Source: Profundibacterium mesophilum KAUST100406-0324 (GTDB taxonomy: Bacteria > Pseudomonadota > Alphaproteobacteria > Rhodobacterales > Rhodobacteraceae). Taken from it: a stretch of DNA of 54,717 bases. Positions 1 to 8,039 of this stretch are shown here, piece by piece. The stretch is taken from positions 1 to 54,717 of the forward strand of contig NZ_APKE01000003.1 in NCBI RefSeq assembly GCF_009835145.1. The letters run 5' to 3'. Below the pieces are notes generated by a model. That model searched no databases, was not told the DNA's origin, and saw nothing but the letters and a program-made list of their open reading frames with translations. Numbering within the stretch: position 1 is the stretch's first letter; the number at the start of each line of letters is the position of its first letter. A program made the position numbers and the translations under genes.

Positions 1-13
1 GTGATGGCTTGCT

Positions 14-54
14 CATGCGGACCGTCTAACCGCATGGATTCACAATGTGAATCC
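14..54. repeat. Two nested inverted repeats at the left edge
   Basis: Seen directly: a 7-bp inverted repeat (CATGCGG at 14-20, CCGCATG at 30-36) is followed by a palindrome with 9-bp arms and one central base, GGATTCACAATGTGAATCC, at 36-54. The second has the form of an operator for a dimeric regulator. No gene is visible between it and the minus-strand gene ending at 303, so its target may lie left of the window. Function is inference only. Confidence 0.4.
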
Positions 55-107
55 TCGACAATCAGAGTTCTGCAACAACGCCCCTATGCACTTGAAAAGT
101 ATATATA

Positions 108-132
108 GTGGCAGCCCCCTACGGGCTGCCAC
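108..132 (-). terminator. Perfect 10-bp hairpin, possible minus-strand terminator
   Basis: GTGGCAGCCC (108-117) pairs perfectly with GGGCTGCCAC (123-132) around a 5-nt loop. On the minus strand the hairpin is followed by an AU-rich stretch containing TTTT, so it could end transcription of the minus-strand gene at 303-1061. Its right arm is part of a 15-bp sequence repeated at 1216-1230. Apart from this, 1-302 holds only the palindromes at 14-54 and no credible gene. Confidence 0.4.
118..132 (+). repeat. 15-bp direct repeat, left copy
   Basis: CCTACGGGCTGCCAC occurs here and again at 1216-1230, on either side of the lower-GC segment that carries a single orphan gene. The pair resembles the direct repeats left by an integration event, but no integrase is present and both copies sit in hairpins, so a hairpin repeat is an alternative reading. 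Confidence 0.5.
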
Positions 133-302
133 ATTGCGGTTTGACGGCAATTGCTCCCCCCAAAAGAAAGTTTCTTCAAATCTATGGCTTGCGGGCGCCC
201 AAATTTAAGGGTGCGCTTGCTTGTTCACCTGATACGGTGTGGAACTACGGTATTCTAATCCGCGACGATACCGTATCCAATAAGTGTCAAGAGCGCATAT
301 TT

Positions 303-1061
303 CTACTCAAGGATCGCGTCGCCGCTTCCTTGCAACCAAACCATCGACCAGAATTGCTGATCCCAATCAGTTGAGTGCCCGTCCAAGTATTTTGATTCAG
401 AGAGCGCCTTTCCGAACTGACGCACCAATGCGTCGAACTCGGGGTCGGGTTTGGTGGTTGAGGCAACTACGATCCTGCCTAGGCAAAAAGTCAGGATCGC
501 ATGGACAAGGGTGATCCGCGTAGCCTTCTGACCATCGTAGGCGCGAGGCCCAAGGTCAACGATAGCGGTATTTGTCTCGGGATGAATGACCTTGGAGCCC
601 ATCTGCCATTGAGAGAGTTGCCCCGTGTAGTGCGCATATGGCTGTACTGCCCTAGATAACCCCGCCATGAAGTCATCCCAGCTTTCTAACCACAATCCAC
701 TACCGTATTTCGGCCAGACGTTCTCAGCTAGCCATTTTCGCATCTGCCCTGGCGTAACGTCACCACTCCACCACTTGCCGAGCATGCCTTCGCGGTCGGG
801 GTGGCGACACATTCCCAATTCAATTACCGACATGGATTCCAAACATTGTCGCGTGATTGCCAGTGCGTTCGCATGCGCCCCATCCCTGTTGGCAGTGTTG
901 GCGTAATACAATGAATCCAAGAAAAAGTAGTGCGCCATTAGGGGAAGGTGCTTCTTTCCAATCGAAAGCCCATTTTGTTGCAGCGCTTCGGCCACTCGCC
1001 CCATGATCTTGGCAGTTGCTTCGTCGGTGAGTGTATACCACTTGGGTTCAGTTCGTGTCAT
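303..1061 (-). CDS. Hypothetical protein, orphan gene in low-GC segment
   Basis: Encodes 252 residues of no family I recognise. It is predicted soluble, with no signal peptide or membrane segment, and is notably tryptophan-rich (about 11 Trp, many in the second half around KWW, WLAENVW and FWSMVW). The ATG at 1061 follows an AAAAGGTAG stretch that can serve as a ribosome site. Base composition is near 50% GC against roughly two thirds in the neighbouring fab genes, and codon use differs accordingly, which suggests recent acquisition. The gene lies between two copies of a 15-bp direct repeat and is transcribed away from fabD. No mobility gene accompanies it. An accessory or defence-type role is possible but unsupported. 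Confidence 0.65.
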   Translation of the reverse strand: MTRTEPKWYTLTDEATAKIMGRVAEALQQNGLSIGKKHLPLMAHYFFLDSLYYANTANRDGAHANALAITRQCLESMSVIELGMCRHPDREGMLGKWWSGDVTPGQMRKWLAENVWPKYGSGLWLESWDDFMAGLSRAVQPYAHYTGQLSQWQMGSKVIHPETNTAIVDLGPRAYDGQKATRITLVHAILTFCLGRIVVASTTKPDPEFDALVRQFGKALSESKYLDGHSTDWDQQFWSMVWLQGSGDAILE

Positions 1062-1215
1062 CCCGTCTACCTTTTTCGCCCCTCTCGCTCAGGGCAATGG
1101 GCAGCTTTCAACTTTAATTCTGTCGCCAAAGTTACCGTCTTAAAAATTCCTTAGCACGGTATTTGTTACGGGGTCAGCGTAAGTCTCTACCCTAAAATCA
1201 GCCCGAGGAGGCTCG

Positions 1216-1230
1216 CCTACGGGCTGCCAC
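1216..1230 (+). repeat. 15-bp direct repeat, right copy
   Basis: Second copy of CCTACGGGCTGCCAC (first at 118-132). It lies in the 297-bp gap between the orphan gene and fabD. Base composition shifts to the high-GC chromosomal average just after this copy, so it marks the right edge of the atypical segment. The gap otherwise shows only the fabD ribosome site; I could not define a promoter. Confidence 0.5.
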
Positions 1231-1358
1231 TTCTTCCCCCTCTCGTGATAAGCCGACCGCTGGGCATCCGCCGGATGTCCTCCTCGTGCCGCGAATGTTG
1301 CACGGCGCGCGCCGGCGCGTTATGGCCGCTGGAACGTCGGCGCACAGAGGAGGGCGGT

Positions 1359-2291
1359 ATGAGCCTTGCATTGGTTTTTCCCGGACAGGGTGCACAGAGT
1401 ATCGGAATGGGGCAGGACCTGGCCCGGGCCTATCCCGCCGCGCGTGCCGTCTTCGAGGAAGTCGATGACGCCCTTGGCGAGCCGCTTTCCGCACTGATCT
1501 GGTCCGGCGACATCGAGACGCTCACCTTGACGGCCAACGCGCAGCCCGCGCTCATGGCAACCTCCATCGCGGCGCTTCGGGCGCTCGAGGCGGAAGGGTT
1601 CGAGCTTGGTCGCGCGGCGTTCGTGGCCGGTCATTCACTCGGTGAATATTCCGCGCTCGCCGCGGCCGGCGCCCTCGAGCTTGGCGATACCGCGCGCCTG
1701 CTGCGCCTGAGGGGCGCCGCGATGCAGGATGCAGTCGCCGTGGGCGAGGGCGCGATGGCCGCCCTCCTGGGCCTCGACTTCGACACGGCCCGGCAGGTGG
1801 CGGACGCCGCCGCGCAGGGCCAGGTCTGCCAGGCGGCCAATGACAACGATCCGGGGCAGGTGGTCGTCTCCGGCCACAAGGAGGCCGTCGAGCGCGCGGT
1901 GCTGATCGCCAAGGAACGCGGCGCCAAGCGGGCGATGCTCCTGCCGGTCTCTGCCCCCTTCCACTGCTCGCTGATGGCGCCCGCGGCCGAGGCGATGAAT
2001 GCAGCGCTCGCCGATGTCGCGCTTAAGGCGCCGTCCGTGCCGCTCGTGGCCAACGTGACGGCCGCGCCCGTGACGGCCCCCGAGCGCATTCGCGCGCTTC
2101 TGGTCGAGCAGGTTACCGGATCGGTGCGCTGGCGCGAAAGCGTGGCGTTCATGGTCTCGGAGGGCGTCGACACCTTCTGGGAGATCGGTGCCGGCAAGGC
2201 CCTGTCCGGCATGATCCGGCGGATCGAGAAATCCGCCGGGCTCAGGACCGTCGGCACATCCGCCGATGTCAGCGCGGCCCTCGCGCCCTGA
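1359..2291 (+). CDS. fabD: Malonyl-CoA:ACP transacylase FabD
   Basis: Transfers malonyl from CoA to acyl carrier protein, supplying the extender unit for type II fatty acid synthesis in the cytoplasm. The 310-residue product matches the usual length of about 309. Visible marks are the N-terminal FPGQGAQ, the nucleophile elbow GHSLGEYSA with Ser93, and PFHCSLM with the catalytic His near residue 200. The ATG at 1359 follows a good ribosome site (GAGGAGGG); the open frame continues upstream to 1245, but those residues fit no family member. First gene of a fabD-fabG-acpP-fabF set. Confident. Confidence 0.97.
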   Translation: MSLALVFPGQGAQSIGMGQDLARAYPAARAVFEEVDDALGEPLSALIWSGDIETLTLTANAQPALMATSIAALRALEAEGFELGRAAFVAGHSLGEYSALAAAGALELGDTARLLRLRGAAMQDAVAVGEGAMAALLGLDFDTARQVADAAAQGQVCQAANDNDPGQVVVSGHKEAVERAVLIAKERGAKRAMLLPVSAPFHCSLMAPAAEAMNAALADVALKAPSVPLVANVTAAPVTAPERIRALLVEQVTGSVRWRESVAFMVSEGVDTFWEIGAGKALSGMIRRIEKSAGLRTVGTSADVSAALAP

Positions 2292-2425
2292 GCCATTGCG
2301 GGCGCGGTCCGCGATGACCGCAAAGGGCGGAAAGGGGCCGGAGACGCAGGCTTTGGGCCCGCCATTCGAATGACGGTAAACGCAGGCCGGCCAGCACGGA
2401 CGCCTGCAGGCAAAGGAGACAGGCG

Positions 2426-3163
2426 ATGTTCGACCTGACTGGGAAATCGGCGCTCGTGACGGGCGCATCTGGCGGCATCGGCGCCGAGATCGCTAGGGCG
2501 CTGCACGCTGCCGGCGCAGATGTCGCCCTGACGGGAACGCGGCAGGAGCCACTCGACGCACTGGCGCGCGAGCTGGGAAGCAAGGCGCATGTCCTGCCTT
2601 GCGATCTGAGCGACGACGCGGCGCTCAAGGCGCTTCCCGGCGAGGCTGCGGGTGCGATGGGCGGGCTCGACATCCTCGTGAACAATGCCGGGATCACCCG
2701 TGACGGGCTGCTGATGCGGATGTCGGACGAGGATTGGGACAGGGTGCTCGACGTGAACCTGACGGCGGTGATGAAACTGTCGCGGGCTGTGATGCGCGGC
2801 ATGATGAAGGCGCGCTGGGGCCGCATCGTCAACATCTCGTCCATCGTCGGGACGACCGGCAATGGCGGGCAGACGAACTATGCCGCGGCCAAGGCGGGGA
2901 TGGTGGGTTTCTCCAAGTCGCTCGCTGCGGAAGTCGCGAGCCGGGGCATCACGGTGAATTGCATCGCGCCGGGCTTTATCGAGACCGCGATGACCGACAA
3001 GCTGACCGAAGCGCAGCGGGAGGCGACGCTGGTGCGGGTGCCCGCTGGCAAGCTCGGCACGCCCGGCGATATTGCCGCGGCGGCACTCTATCTCGCCTCG
3101 TCCGAAGCCGGTTACGTCACCGGCGCGACGCTGCATGTGAACGGCGGCATGGCGATGATCTGA
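2426..3163 (+). CDS. fabG: 3-oxoacyl-[ACP] reductase FabG
   Basis: NADPH-dependent reduction of beta-ketoacyl-ACP in the elongation cycle. It is a 245-residue classical short-chain dehydrogenase with TGASGGIG nucleotide-binding glycines (12-19), NNAG (86-89), catalytic Ser139, Tyr152 and Lys156, and a C-terminal HVNGGMAMI typical of FabG. The start is set by AAAGGAG just upstream. It follows fabD after 134 bp and precedes acpP, the conserved fab order. Nothing unusual was seen. Confidence 0.97.
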   Translation: MFDLTGKSALVTGASGGIGAEIARALHAAGADVALTGTRQEPLDALARELGSKAHVLPCDLSDDAALKALPGEAAGAMGGLDILVNNAGITRDGLLMRMSDEDWDRVLDVNLTAVMKLSRAVMRGMMKARWGRIVNISSIVGTTGNGGQTNYAAAKAGMVGFSKSLAAEVASRGITVNCIAPGFIETAMTDKLTEAQREATLVRVPAGKLGTPGDIAAAALYLASSEAGYVTGATLHVNGGMAMI

Positions 3164-3178
3164 GGCGGCTGAAACCGT

Positions 3179-3206
3179 TTGCGCCGGGGCGGCGATGTGC
3201 TATAGG
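3179..3206 (+). promoter_or_regulatory. Candidate sigma-70 promoter for acpP
   Basis: TTGCGC (3179-3184) and TATAGG (3201-3206) are separated by 16 bp in the fabG-acpP gap, giving a start point about 120 bp before acpP. A separate strong acpP promoter is common because ACP is very abundant. Match judged by eye. Confidence 0.4.
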
Positions 3207-3334
3207 CGGCGCACAATTTCCGGGGCGCCCGCCATGGCGCCCTGTCTTCCGGAGCCTATGTCTTCGGTAATGGCACGGCCCGAGGGCCAAGATCGCAACG
3301 GGCACTGGATCCCAAGGAACCTGAAGGAACTGAT

Positions 3335-3571
3335 ATGAGCGACATCGCAGACCGCGTGAAGAAGATCGTCGTCGAGCACCTTGGCGTCGAAGAAGAGAAG
3401 GTGACCGAGAACGCCTCCTTCATCGACGATCTGGGCGCTGACAGCCTTGATACGGTCGAGCTGGTCATGGCCTTCGAGGAAGAGTTCGGGATCGAGATCC
3501 CCGACGATGCCGCCGAGACGATCCAGACCTTCGGCGACGCCGTCAAGTTCATCAAGGAAGCCCAGGCCTGA
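3335..3571 (+). CDS. acpP: Acyl carrier protein
   Basis: 78-residue acidic carrier protein that holds acyl chains on a 4'-phosphopantetheine arm during fatty acid synthesis. The attachment motif [10 protein letters not shown] is present with Ser37 as the modified residue, and length and acidity are typical. It has its own intergenic space on both sides, a candidate promoter upstream and an intrinsic terminator downstream (3604-3639), consistent with expression separate from the flanking fab genes. Confidence 0.98.
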   Translation: MSDIADRVKKIVVEHLGVEEEKVTENASFIDDLGADSLDTVELVMAFEEEFGIEIPDDAAETIQTFGDAVKFIKEAQA

Positions 3572-3603
3572 TCCTGGCACCCGGGCCTTCGGGCTTCGTA
3601 GCG

Positions 3604-3639
3604 AGGGGCGCACCGCATGATCCGCGGGGCGCCCTTTTT
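3604..3639 (+). terminator. Intrinsic terminator after acpP
   Basis: A GC-rich hairpin (arm AGGGGCGC at 3604-3611, arm GCGCCCTT at 3629-3636, one G-U pair) runs into a T5 tract at 3635-3639, 32 bp after the acpP stop. It separates acpP from fabF. Confidence 0.65.
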
Positions 3640-3752
3640 CATGCGCGGATGCGGGCCGAATGCGCCGCTTGCCCCCGGCGGACCCTTTCCTCCCTTGCGC
3701 TTGGCGTGTATCACCCGCCCCAATTGCGCGGAACGAGAGCGAGGGCAGTCGG

Positions 3753-5024
3753 ATGCGGCGTGTTGTGGTTACCGGAATGGGCATGGTCAGTCCGCTGGCT
3801 TGTGGTGTCGATCAGACGTGGAAGAGGCTTCTGGACGGACAGTCCGGGGCGGGTCCGATCACGCGGTTCGACGCGGGCCACCTGGCCACGACCTATGCCT
3901 GCGAAGTGCCGCGTGCCGGCGCCGAGGGCGCGGCCGAAGATGCCTTCGATCCCGATGAATGGATGGAGCCCAAGGAGCAGCGCAAGGTCGACGATTTCAT
4001 CCTTTACGGGATGGCGGCCGCCGACCAGGCGATCCGCGAGGCCGGTCTTGCCGAGTGCAGTGCCGAGGAGAAGCTGCGGATCGGCGTGATGGTCGGCTCC
4101 GGGATTGGCGGGCTCCAGTCGATCGCCGAGACGGCCGTGCTGTTGAAGGAACGCGGGCCGCGCCGTGTCTCGCCCTTCTTCATTCCGGGCGCCCTGATCA
4201 ATCTCGTCTCCGGACAGATCAGCATCCGCTACGGCTTCAAGGGGCCGAACCACGCGCCAGTGACCGCCTGCTCGACCGGCGCCCATGCCATCGGCGACGC
4301 GGCCCGGCTGATCCAGTGGGGCGATGCGGACGTGATGGTCGCGGGCGGAACCGAGAGCCCCATCAGCGAGATCGGCATTGCCGGGTTCAATGCCTGCAAG
4401 GCGCTCTCGACGAAGCGCGCCGACGATCCCAAGCGCGCAAGCCGGCCGTGGGACGCCGACCGCGACGGGTTCGTGATGGGCGAGGGCGCCGGCGTGGTCG
4501 TGCTCGAGGATTACGAGCGGGCCAAGGCACGCGGTGCGACGATCTATGGCGAAATCATCGGCTATGGCCTGTCGGGCGATGCGCATCACATCACCGCGCC
4601 GCCCGAGGATCACGAAGGCGCCGAGCGGGCGATGCGTGCGGCCCTTGCGCGAGCCGCGATCGAGCCCACGCGGATCGATTACGTCAATGCGCATGGCACC
4701 AGCACCATGGCCGACACGATCGAGCTTGGCGCGGTGGAGCGGGTGCTCGGTGATCACGCGCAGAACGTCACCATGTCCTCGACGAAATCCTCCATCGGGC
4801 ACCTGCTTGGGGCCGCGGGGTCGGTCGAGGCGATCTTCTGCCTGCTCGCGATCCGTGACCAGGTCGCGCCGCCGACGATCAATCTCGACACGCCCGCCTG
4901 CGAGACGAAGCTCGATCTTGCAGCCGGGGCGAAGGTGCCGCGCCGGATCGATACGGTCCTGTCGAATTCCTTCGGCTTCGGGGGCACCAACGCGGCGCTC
5001 GTGATGCAGCGGCTGACAGATTGA
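3753..5024 (+). CDS. fabF: 3-oxoacyl-[ACP] synthase II FabF
   Basis: Condenses malonyl-ACP with acyl-ACP in chain elongation. The 423-residue product is close to the usual 410-420. The active-site cysteine is Cys173 in VTACSTGAHA, and both downstream histidine motifs are visible (VNAHGTST and SIGHLLGAAG), giving the Cys-His-His triad of elongating ketosynthases. The ATG at 3753 gives the typical RRVVVTGMG start; the longer upstream frame is not supported. Its TGA stop overlaps the next ATG by one base, so fabF and mltG are translationally coupled. Confidence 0.97.
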   Translation: MRRVVVTGMGMVSPLACGVDQTWKRLLDGQSGAGPITRFDAGHLATTYACEVPRAGAEGAAEDAFDPDEWMEPKEQRKVDDFILYGMAAADQAIREAGLAECSAEEKLRIGVMVGSGIGGLQSIAETAVLLKERGPRRVSPFFIPGALINLVSGQISIRYGFKGPNHAPVTACSTGAHAIGDAARLIQWGDADVMVAGGTESPISEIGIAGFNACKALSTKRADDPKRASRPWDADRDGFVMGEGAGVVVLEDYERAKARGATIYGEIIGYGLSGDAHHITAPPEDHEGAERAMRAALARAAIEPTRIDYVNAHGTSTMADTIELGAVERVLGDHAQNVTMSSTKSSIGHLLGAAGSVEAIFCLLAIRDQVAPPTINLDTPACETKLDLAAGAKVPRRIDTVLSNSFGFGGTNAALVMQRLTD

Positions 5025-6181
5025 TGTGGCGGCATATCGCCTCCAACGCCCTGTCGCTTCTGATCGTGATCGTCGTGATGCTCGGGGGGCTCGTCGTCTG
5101 GGGCAAGCGCAGCTTCGAGCAACCGGGACCGCTCGCGCAGGCCATCTGCCTGCGTGTCGAGCCCGGCTCCAACATGCGCCGCGTCTCCGGCAAGCTCGCC
5201 GACATGGAGGCGATCGAGAGTGACCGCCTCTTTCGGATCGGCGCACAATATACCGAACGTGCTGGCAGCCTGAAGGCAGGCAGCTTCCTCGTGCCCGAGA
5301 GGGCGTCGATGGACGAGATCATCACGATCGTCACGCAAGGCGGCGGCTCGACCTGTGGCACCGAGATCGTCTACCGCATCGGGGTGAACCGGCAGCAGAT
5401 CGAGGTTCGCGAGCTCGATCCGGCCAGTGGACGTTTCGAGGATCGCGCCGATTTCGATCCGGTAGAAGGGGAATACCCCGAAAGCTATGCCGAGGTGCGC
5501 GAGCAGAGTGATACGCGTTTCCGCGTGGCGCTCGCCGAAGGTGCGACCAGTTGGCAGATCGCGCAGGCGCTCGAGGCGGCGGAATTCCTCAGCGGCGAGA
5601 TCGCGGATGTCCCACCCGAGGGGATGTTGGCTCCCGACAGCTACGAGGTCGCGGCTGGTGCAGACCGGCAGGAGCTCGTCGACCGGATGATCGAGCGGCA
5701 GGAGGCGCGGCTCGCGCAGGCCTGGGCCAACCGTGCCGACGACCTGCCGATCGATACGCCGGAGGAGGCGCTGATCCTCGCATCGATCGTCGAGAAGGAA
5801 ACCGGTCAGCCCGAAGAGCGCGACCAGGTGGCCAGCGTCTTCGTCAACCGGCTGCGCAAGGGCATGCGGCTGCAGACCGACCCGACGGTGATCTACGGGG
5901 TGACCGAGGGCAAGGGGGTGCTGGGACGCGGCTTGCGGCGCAGCGAGCTGGACCGTGTGACGCCCTACAACACTTACCAGATCGACGGGCTGCCCCCCGG
6001 ACCGATCGCCAATCCGGGCCTTGCGAGCCTTCAGGCCGCGCTGAACCCCGCCAGCACACCGCTGCTCTATTTCGTGGCGGATGGAACGGGGGGGCATGCC
6101 TTCGCCGAGACGCTTGCCGAGCACAATGCCAATGTCGCGCGCTGGCGAGCCATCGAACAACAGGGTGCGTCGGGGCAGTGA
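5024..6181 (+). CDS. mltG: Endolytic murein transglycosylase MltG
   Basis: Inner-membrane lytic transglycosylase that cleaves nascent glycan strands and helps set their length. The 385-residue protein has a short cytoplasmic N-terminus, one membrane segment at about 9-27, a LysM-like part, and the YceG catalytic domain with Glu257 in ASIVEKET, followed by QTDPTVIYG and the C-terminal GLPPGPIANPG motif. Start taken as the ATG overlapping the fabF stop (TGATG); a TTG one codon upstream is also possible. MltG next to fatty-acid genes and directly before the GTA cluster is the usual Rhodobacterales arrangement. Confidence 0.95.
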   Translation: MWRHIASNALSLLIVIVVMLGGLVVWGKRSFEQPGPLAQAICLRVEPGSNMRRVSGKLADMEAIESDRLFRIGAQYTERAGSLKAGSFLVPERASMDEIITIVTQGGGSTCGTEIVYRIGVNRQQIEVRELDPASGRFEDRADFDPVEGEYPESYAEVREQSDTRFRVALAEGATSWQIAQALEAAEFLSGEIADVPPEGMLAPDSYEVAAGADRQELVDRMIERQEARLAQAWANRADDLPIDTPEEALILASIVEKETGQPEERDQVASVFVNRLRKGMRLQTDPTVIYGVTEGKGVLGRGLRRSELDRVTPYNTYQIDGLPPGPIANPGLASLQAALNPASTPLLYFVADGTGGHAFAETLAEHNANVARWRAIEQQGASGQ

Positions 6182-6227
6182 ACCTTCGTAAACAGATGGT
6201 TATAGCGTAGTTCTGTCGAATCTCGAT

Positions 6228-6251
6228 AGCGGGAAAGCTTGACTTCCCGCT
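6228..6251. promoter_or_regulatory. Operator-like 8-bp inverted repeat over the GTA promoter -35
   Basis: AGCGGGAA (6228-6235) and TTCCCGCT (6244-6251) form a perfect inverted repeat with an 8-bp spacer. It covers the candidate -35 element at 6239-6244, a position where a bound protein would block or recruit RNA polymerase. It also lies 47 bp after the mltG stop but has no T tract, so it is a poor terminator. Confidence 0.45.
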
Positions 6252-6267
6252 CGCCTTGGGGTAGAGA
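6239..6267 (+). promoter_or_regulatory. Candidate sigma-70 promoter of the GTA cluster
   Basis: TTGACT (6239-6244) and TAGAGA (6262-6267) are separated by exactly 17 bp. Transcription would start near 6274, about 100 bp before the first GTA gene, and would meet the terminator at 6292-6326 almost at once. It is the best promoter match I found in the mltG-g1 gap. Confidence 0.55.
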
Positions 6268-6291
6268 TTTCTCATCAGACGACATTCGAGA

Positions 6292-6326
6292 GCGGCCGGG
6301 ATCAGCAGATCCGCGGCCGCTTTTTT
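6292..6326 (+). terminator. Intrinsic terminator in the GTA leader
   Basis: GCGGCCG (6292-6298) pairs with CGGCCGC (6314-6320); inside it GGAT pairs with ATCC, with one bulged G and a short loop. A T6 tract follows at 6321-6326. The structure lies between the candidate promoter and the first GTA gene, so it could either end read-through from mltG or attenuate GTA transcription. Confidence 0.75.
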
Positions 6327-6371
6327 GTTCGGCCCTTCCAGAAGGAAGGTCCGCTCGAACAAGGGTCCGGC

Positions 6372-6713
6372 ATGACGGTAATCACACGTCCCGAGGGGGA
6401 GCGACGCGCAAGCGAGATACTCGAACAGGCCGAGGAGCAATATCGGGAGGTCCTAGAGGATCTGAAGAGCGTCAGGATGGCTCTGAGGGATCGCTCGGAC
6501 CTGGCCGAAGGCGAGATCAGGCGCGTCCTGACCGAGTTCAGGCGCGTGGCTCAGACCGTATTCGACGAGAGGAAAAGACTTGAGGAACTCCGCAAACGCC
6601 GCTGCGGCATCGTTCACGATTATGCCCTCGATTTCGACGCCCTGCGCGGTGAGATCGGGAGCCGACTTGATCGCCTCCGCGACGCCGGAGCAGCAGGCAC
6701 ATTTCCTGGATGA
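6372..6713 (+). CDS. GTA gp1, small terminase-like protein
   Basis: 113-residue charged, largely helical protein with a heptad-like stretch over about residues 15-75, predicted coiled coil. Its size and position directly before the large terminase match g1 of the Rhodobacter capsulatus GTA, which has been assigned as the small terminase that recruits DNA to the packaging motor. No DNA-binding motif is recognisable by eye, so the role rests on position and shape. Its 3' end overlaps the large terminase frame by about 50 bases, showing tight coupling. Confidence 0.75.
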   Translation: MTVITRPEGERRASEILEQAEEQYREVLEDLKSVRMALRDRSDLAEGEIRRVLTEFRRVAQTVFDERKRLEELRKRRCGIVHDYALDFDALRGEIGSRLDRLRDAGAAGTFPG

Positions 6714-7995
6714 GTTGAGCGAAGGCGCGCTGGCGGGCCTTCCCTACCTGTTCGATTTCTGGGCCCATTCGCATCAGCTTCCCCCTGAGGGGAGTTGGCG
6801 CAGCTGGGTGATCCTCGGGGGGCGGGGCGCTGGCAAGACGCGCGCCGGTGCCGAATGGGTCCGCGCCCAGGTCGAGGGCCCCCGGCCGCTCGATCAGGGC
6901 AGGGCGCGACGCGTGGCGCTGGTCGGCGAGACGCTCGACCAGGTGCGCGAGGTGATGATCTTCGGCGAGAGCGGGATCCTCGCCTGCACCCCGCCCGACC
7001 GGCGTCCGGTCTGGCAGGCGGGACGGCACAGGCTTCTGTGGCCCAACGGCGCCGTCGCCACGGCCTGCTCGGCGCATGATCCGGAGACGCTGCGCGGTCC
7101 GCAATTCGACGCTGCATGGGTCGACGAGCTGGCCAAGTGGAAGAAGGCGCAGGAGGCCTGGGACATGCTGCAATTCTGCCTCAGATTGGGGCCGGAGCCG
7201 CGGCAATGCGTGACGACAACCCCGCGCGACGTGGCGGTGCTCAAGCGTATCCTTGGCGCTTCGTCCACGGTGGTGACCCATGCGCCGACCGAGGCGAACA
7301 GGGCCAACCTCGCGAAGAGTTTCCTGACGGAGATCAGGACACGCTACGCCGGGACGCGGCTTGCCCGCCAGGAGCTTGACGGGGTGCTGCTCGAGGATGC
7401 CGAAGGGGCGCTCTGGACGCAGGCAATGCTGGAGCGGGCGCGGAGCGACCTGGCCTTCGTGCCAGACCGGGTGATCGTAGCGGTCGATCCGCCGGTCACT
7501 GGCGGCGCCAAGTCCGACGCCTGCGGCATCATGGTCGTCGGCGCGCAGACCACCGGCCGGCCGGAGAGCTGGCGCGCGGTCGTCCTCGAGGATGCCAGCG
7601 TCGCGGCGGCATCGCCGGCGGCCTGGGCGGCGGCGGCCTGCGCGGCGTATCACAGGCATGGCGCCGACCGGATGGTGGCGGAGGTGAACCAGGGCGGCGA
7701 TCTCGTCGAGAGCGTCATCCGGCAGGTCGATCCGGCCGTCAGCTACCGCGCGGTGCGCGCTGCGCGGGGCAAGATCGCCAGGGCCGAGCCCGTGGCCGCC
7801 CTCTATGAGCAGGGGCGTGTGACGCATCTGCCGGGGATGGAGTGCCTCGAGGAGCAGCTGTGCCAGATGACCCTGTCCGGGTTCACCGGTGGCGGCAGCC
7901 CGGACCGTGCGGATGCGCTCGTCTGGGCGTTGCATGAGTTGATCCTCGCGCCGCGGCGGGCGGCGGGGACACCGCGACTGAGGGAGCTGGGCTGA
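6664..7995 (+). CDS. GTA gp2, large terminase (DNA packaging ATPase/nuclease)
   Basis: Packages DNA into the prohead and cuts it. Walker A is GGRGAGKT (51-58 from the start used here), Walker B ends in WVDE, and a C-terminal RNase H-like nuclease region starts at VAVDPPVT and includes acidic residues such as EVNQGGD and DRADALVWA. The family start lies just before the ATPEQQAHFLDEL segment. I chose TTG at 6664, which has a GGGAG site 5 bases upstream, giving 443 residues. The frame opens at ATG 6580, and GTG 6649 is another option. The ATG that overlaps the g1 stop (6710) is in the wrong frame. Confidence 0.93.
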   Translation, partial: DLIASATPEQQAHFLDELSEGALAGLPYLFDFWAHSHQLPPEGSWRSWVILGGRGAGKTRAGAEWVRAQVEGPRPLDQGRARRVALVGETLDQVREVMIFGESGILACTPPDRRPVWQAGRHRLLWPNGAVATACSAHDPETLRGPQFDAAWVDELAKWKKAQEAWDMLQFCLRLGPEPRQCVTTTPRDVAVLKRILGASSTVVTHAPTEANRANLAKSFLTEIRTRYAGTRLARQELDGVLLEDAEGALWTQAMLERARSDLAFVPDRVIVAVDPPVTGGAKSDACGIMVVGAQTTGRPESWRAVVLEDASVAAASPAAWAAAACAAYHRHGADRMVAEVNQGGDLVESVIRQVDPAVSYRAVRAARGKIARAEPVAALYEQGRVTHLPGMECLEEQLCQMTLSGFTGGGSPDRADALVWALHELILAPRRAAGTPRLRELG

Positions 7996-8039
7996 CGCGC
8001 AGCGCGGCCGTTCAGGCAGGAACGACAAATGACATTGCG

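Noticed and set aside
108-374. 88-codon plus-strand frame at the left edge
   Set aside because: Overlaps a hairpin at its start and the end of the opposite gene, has no ribosome site and no family resemblance.
1631-3136. 501-codon minus-strand frame opposite fabD and fabG
   Set aside because: Composition-driven shadow of two confidently identified genes.
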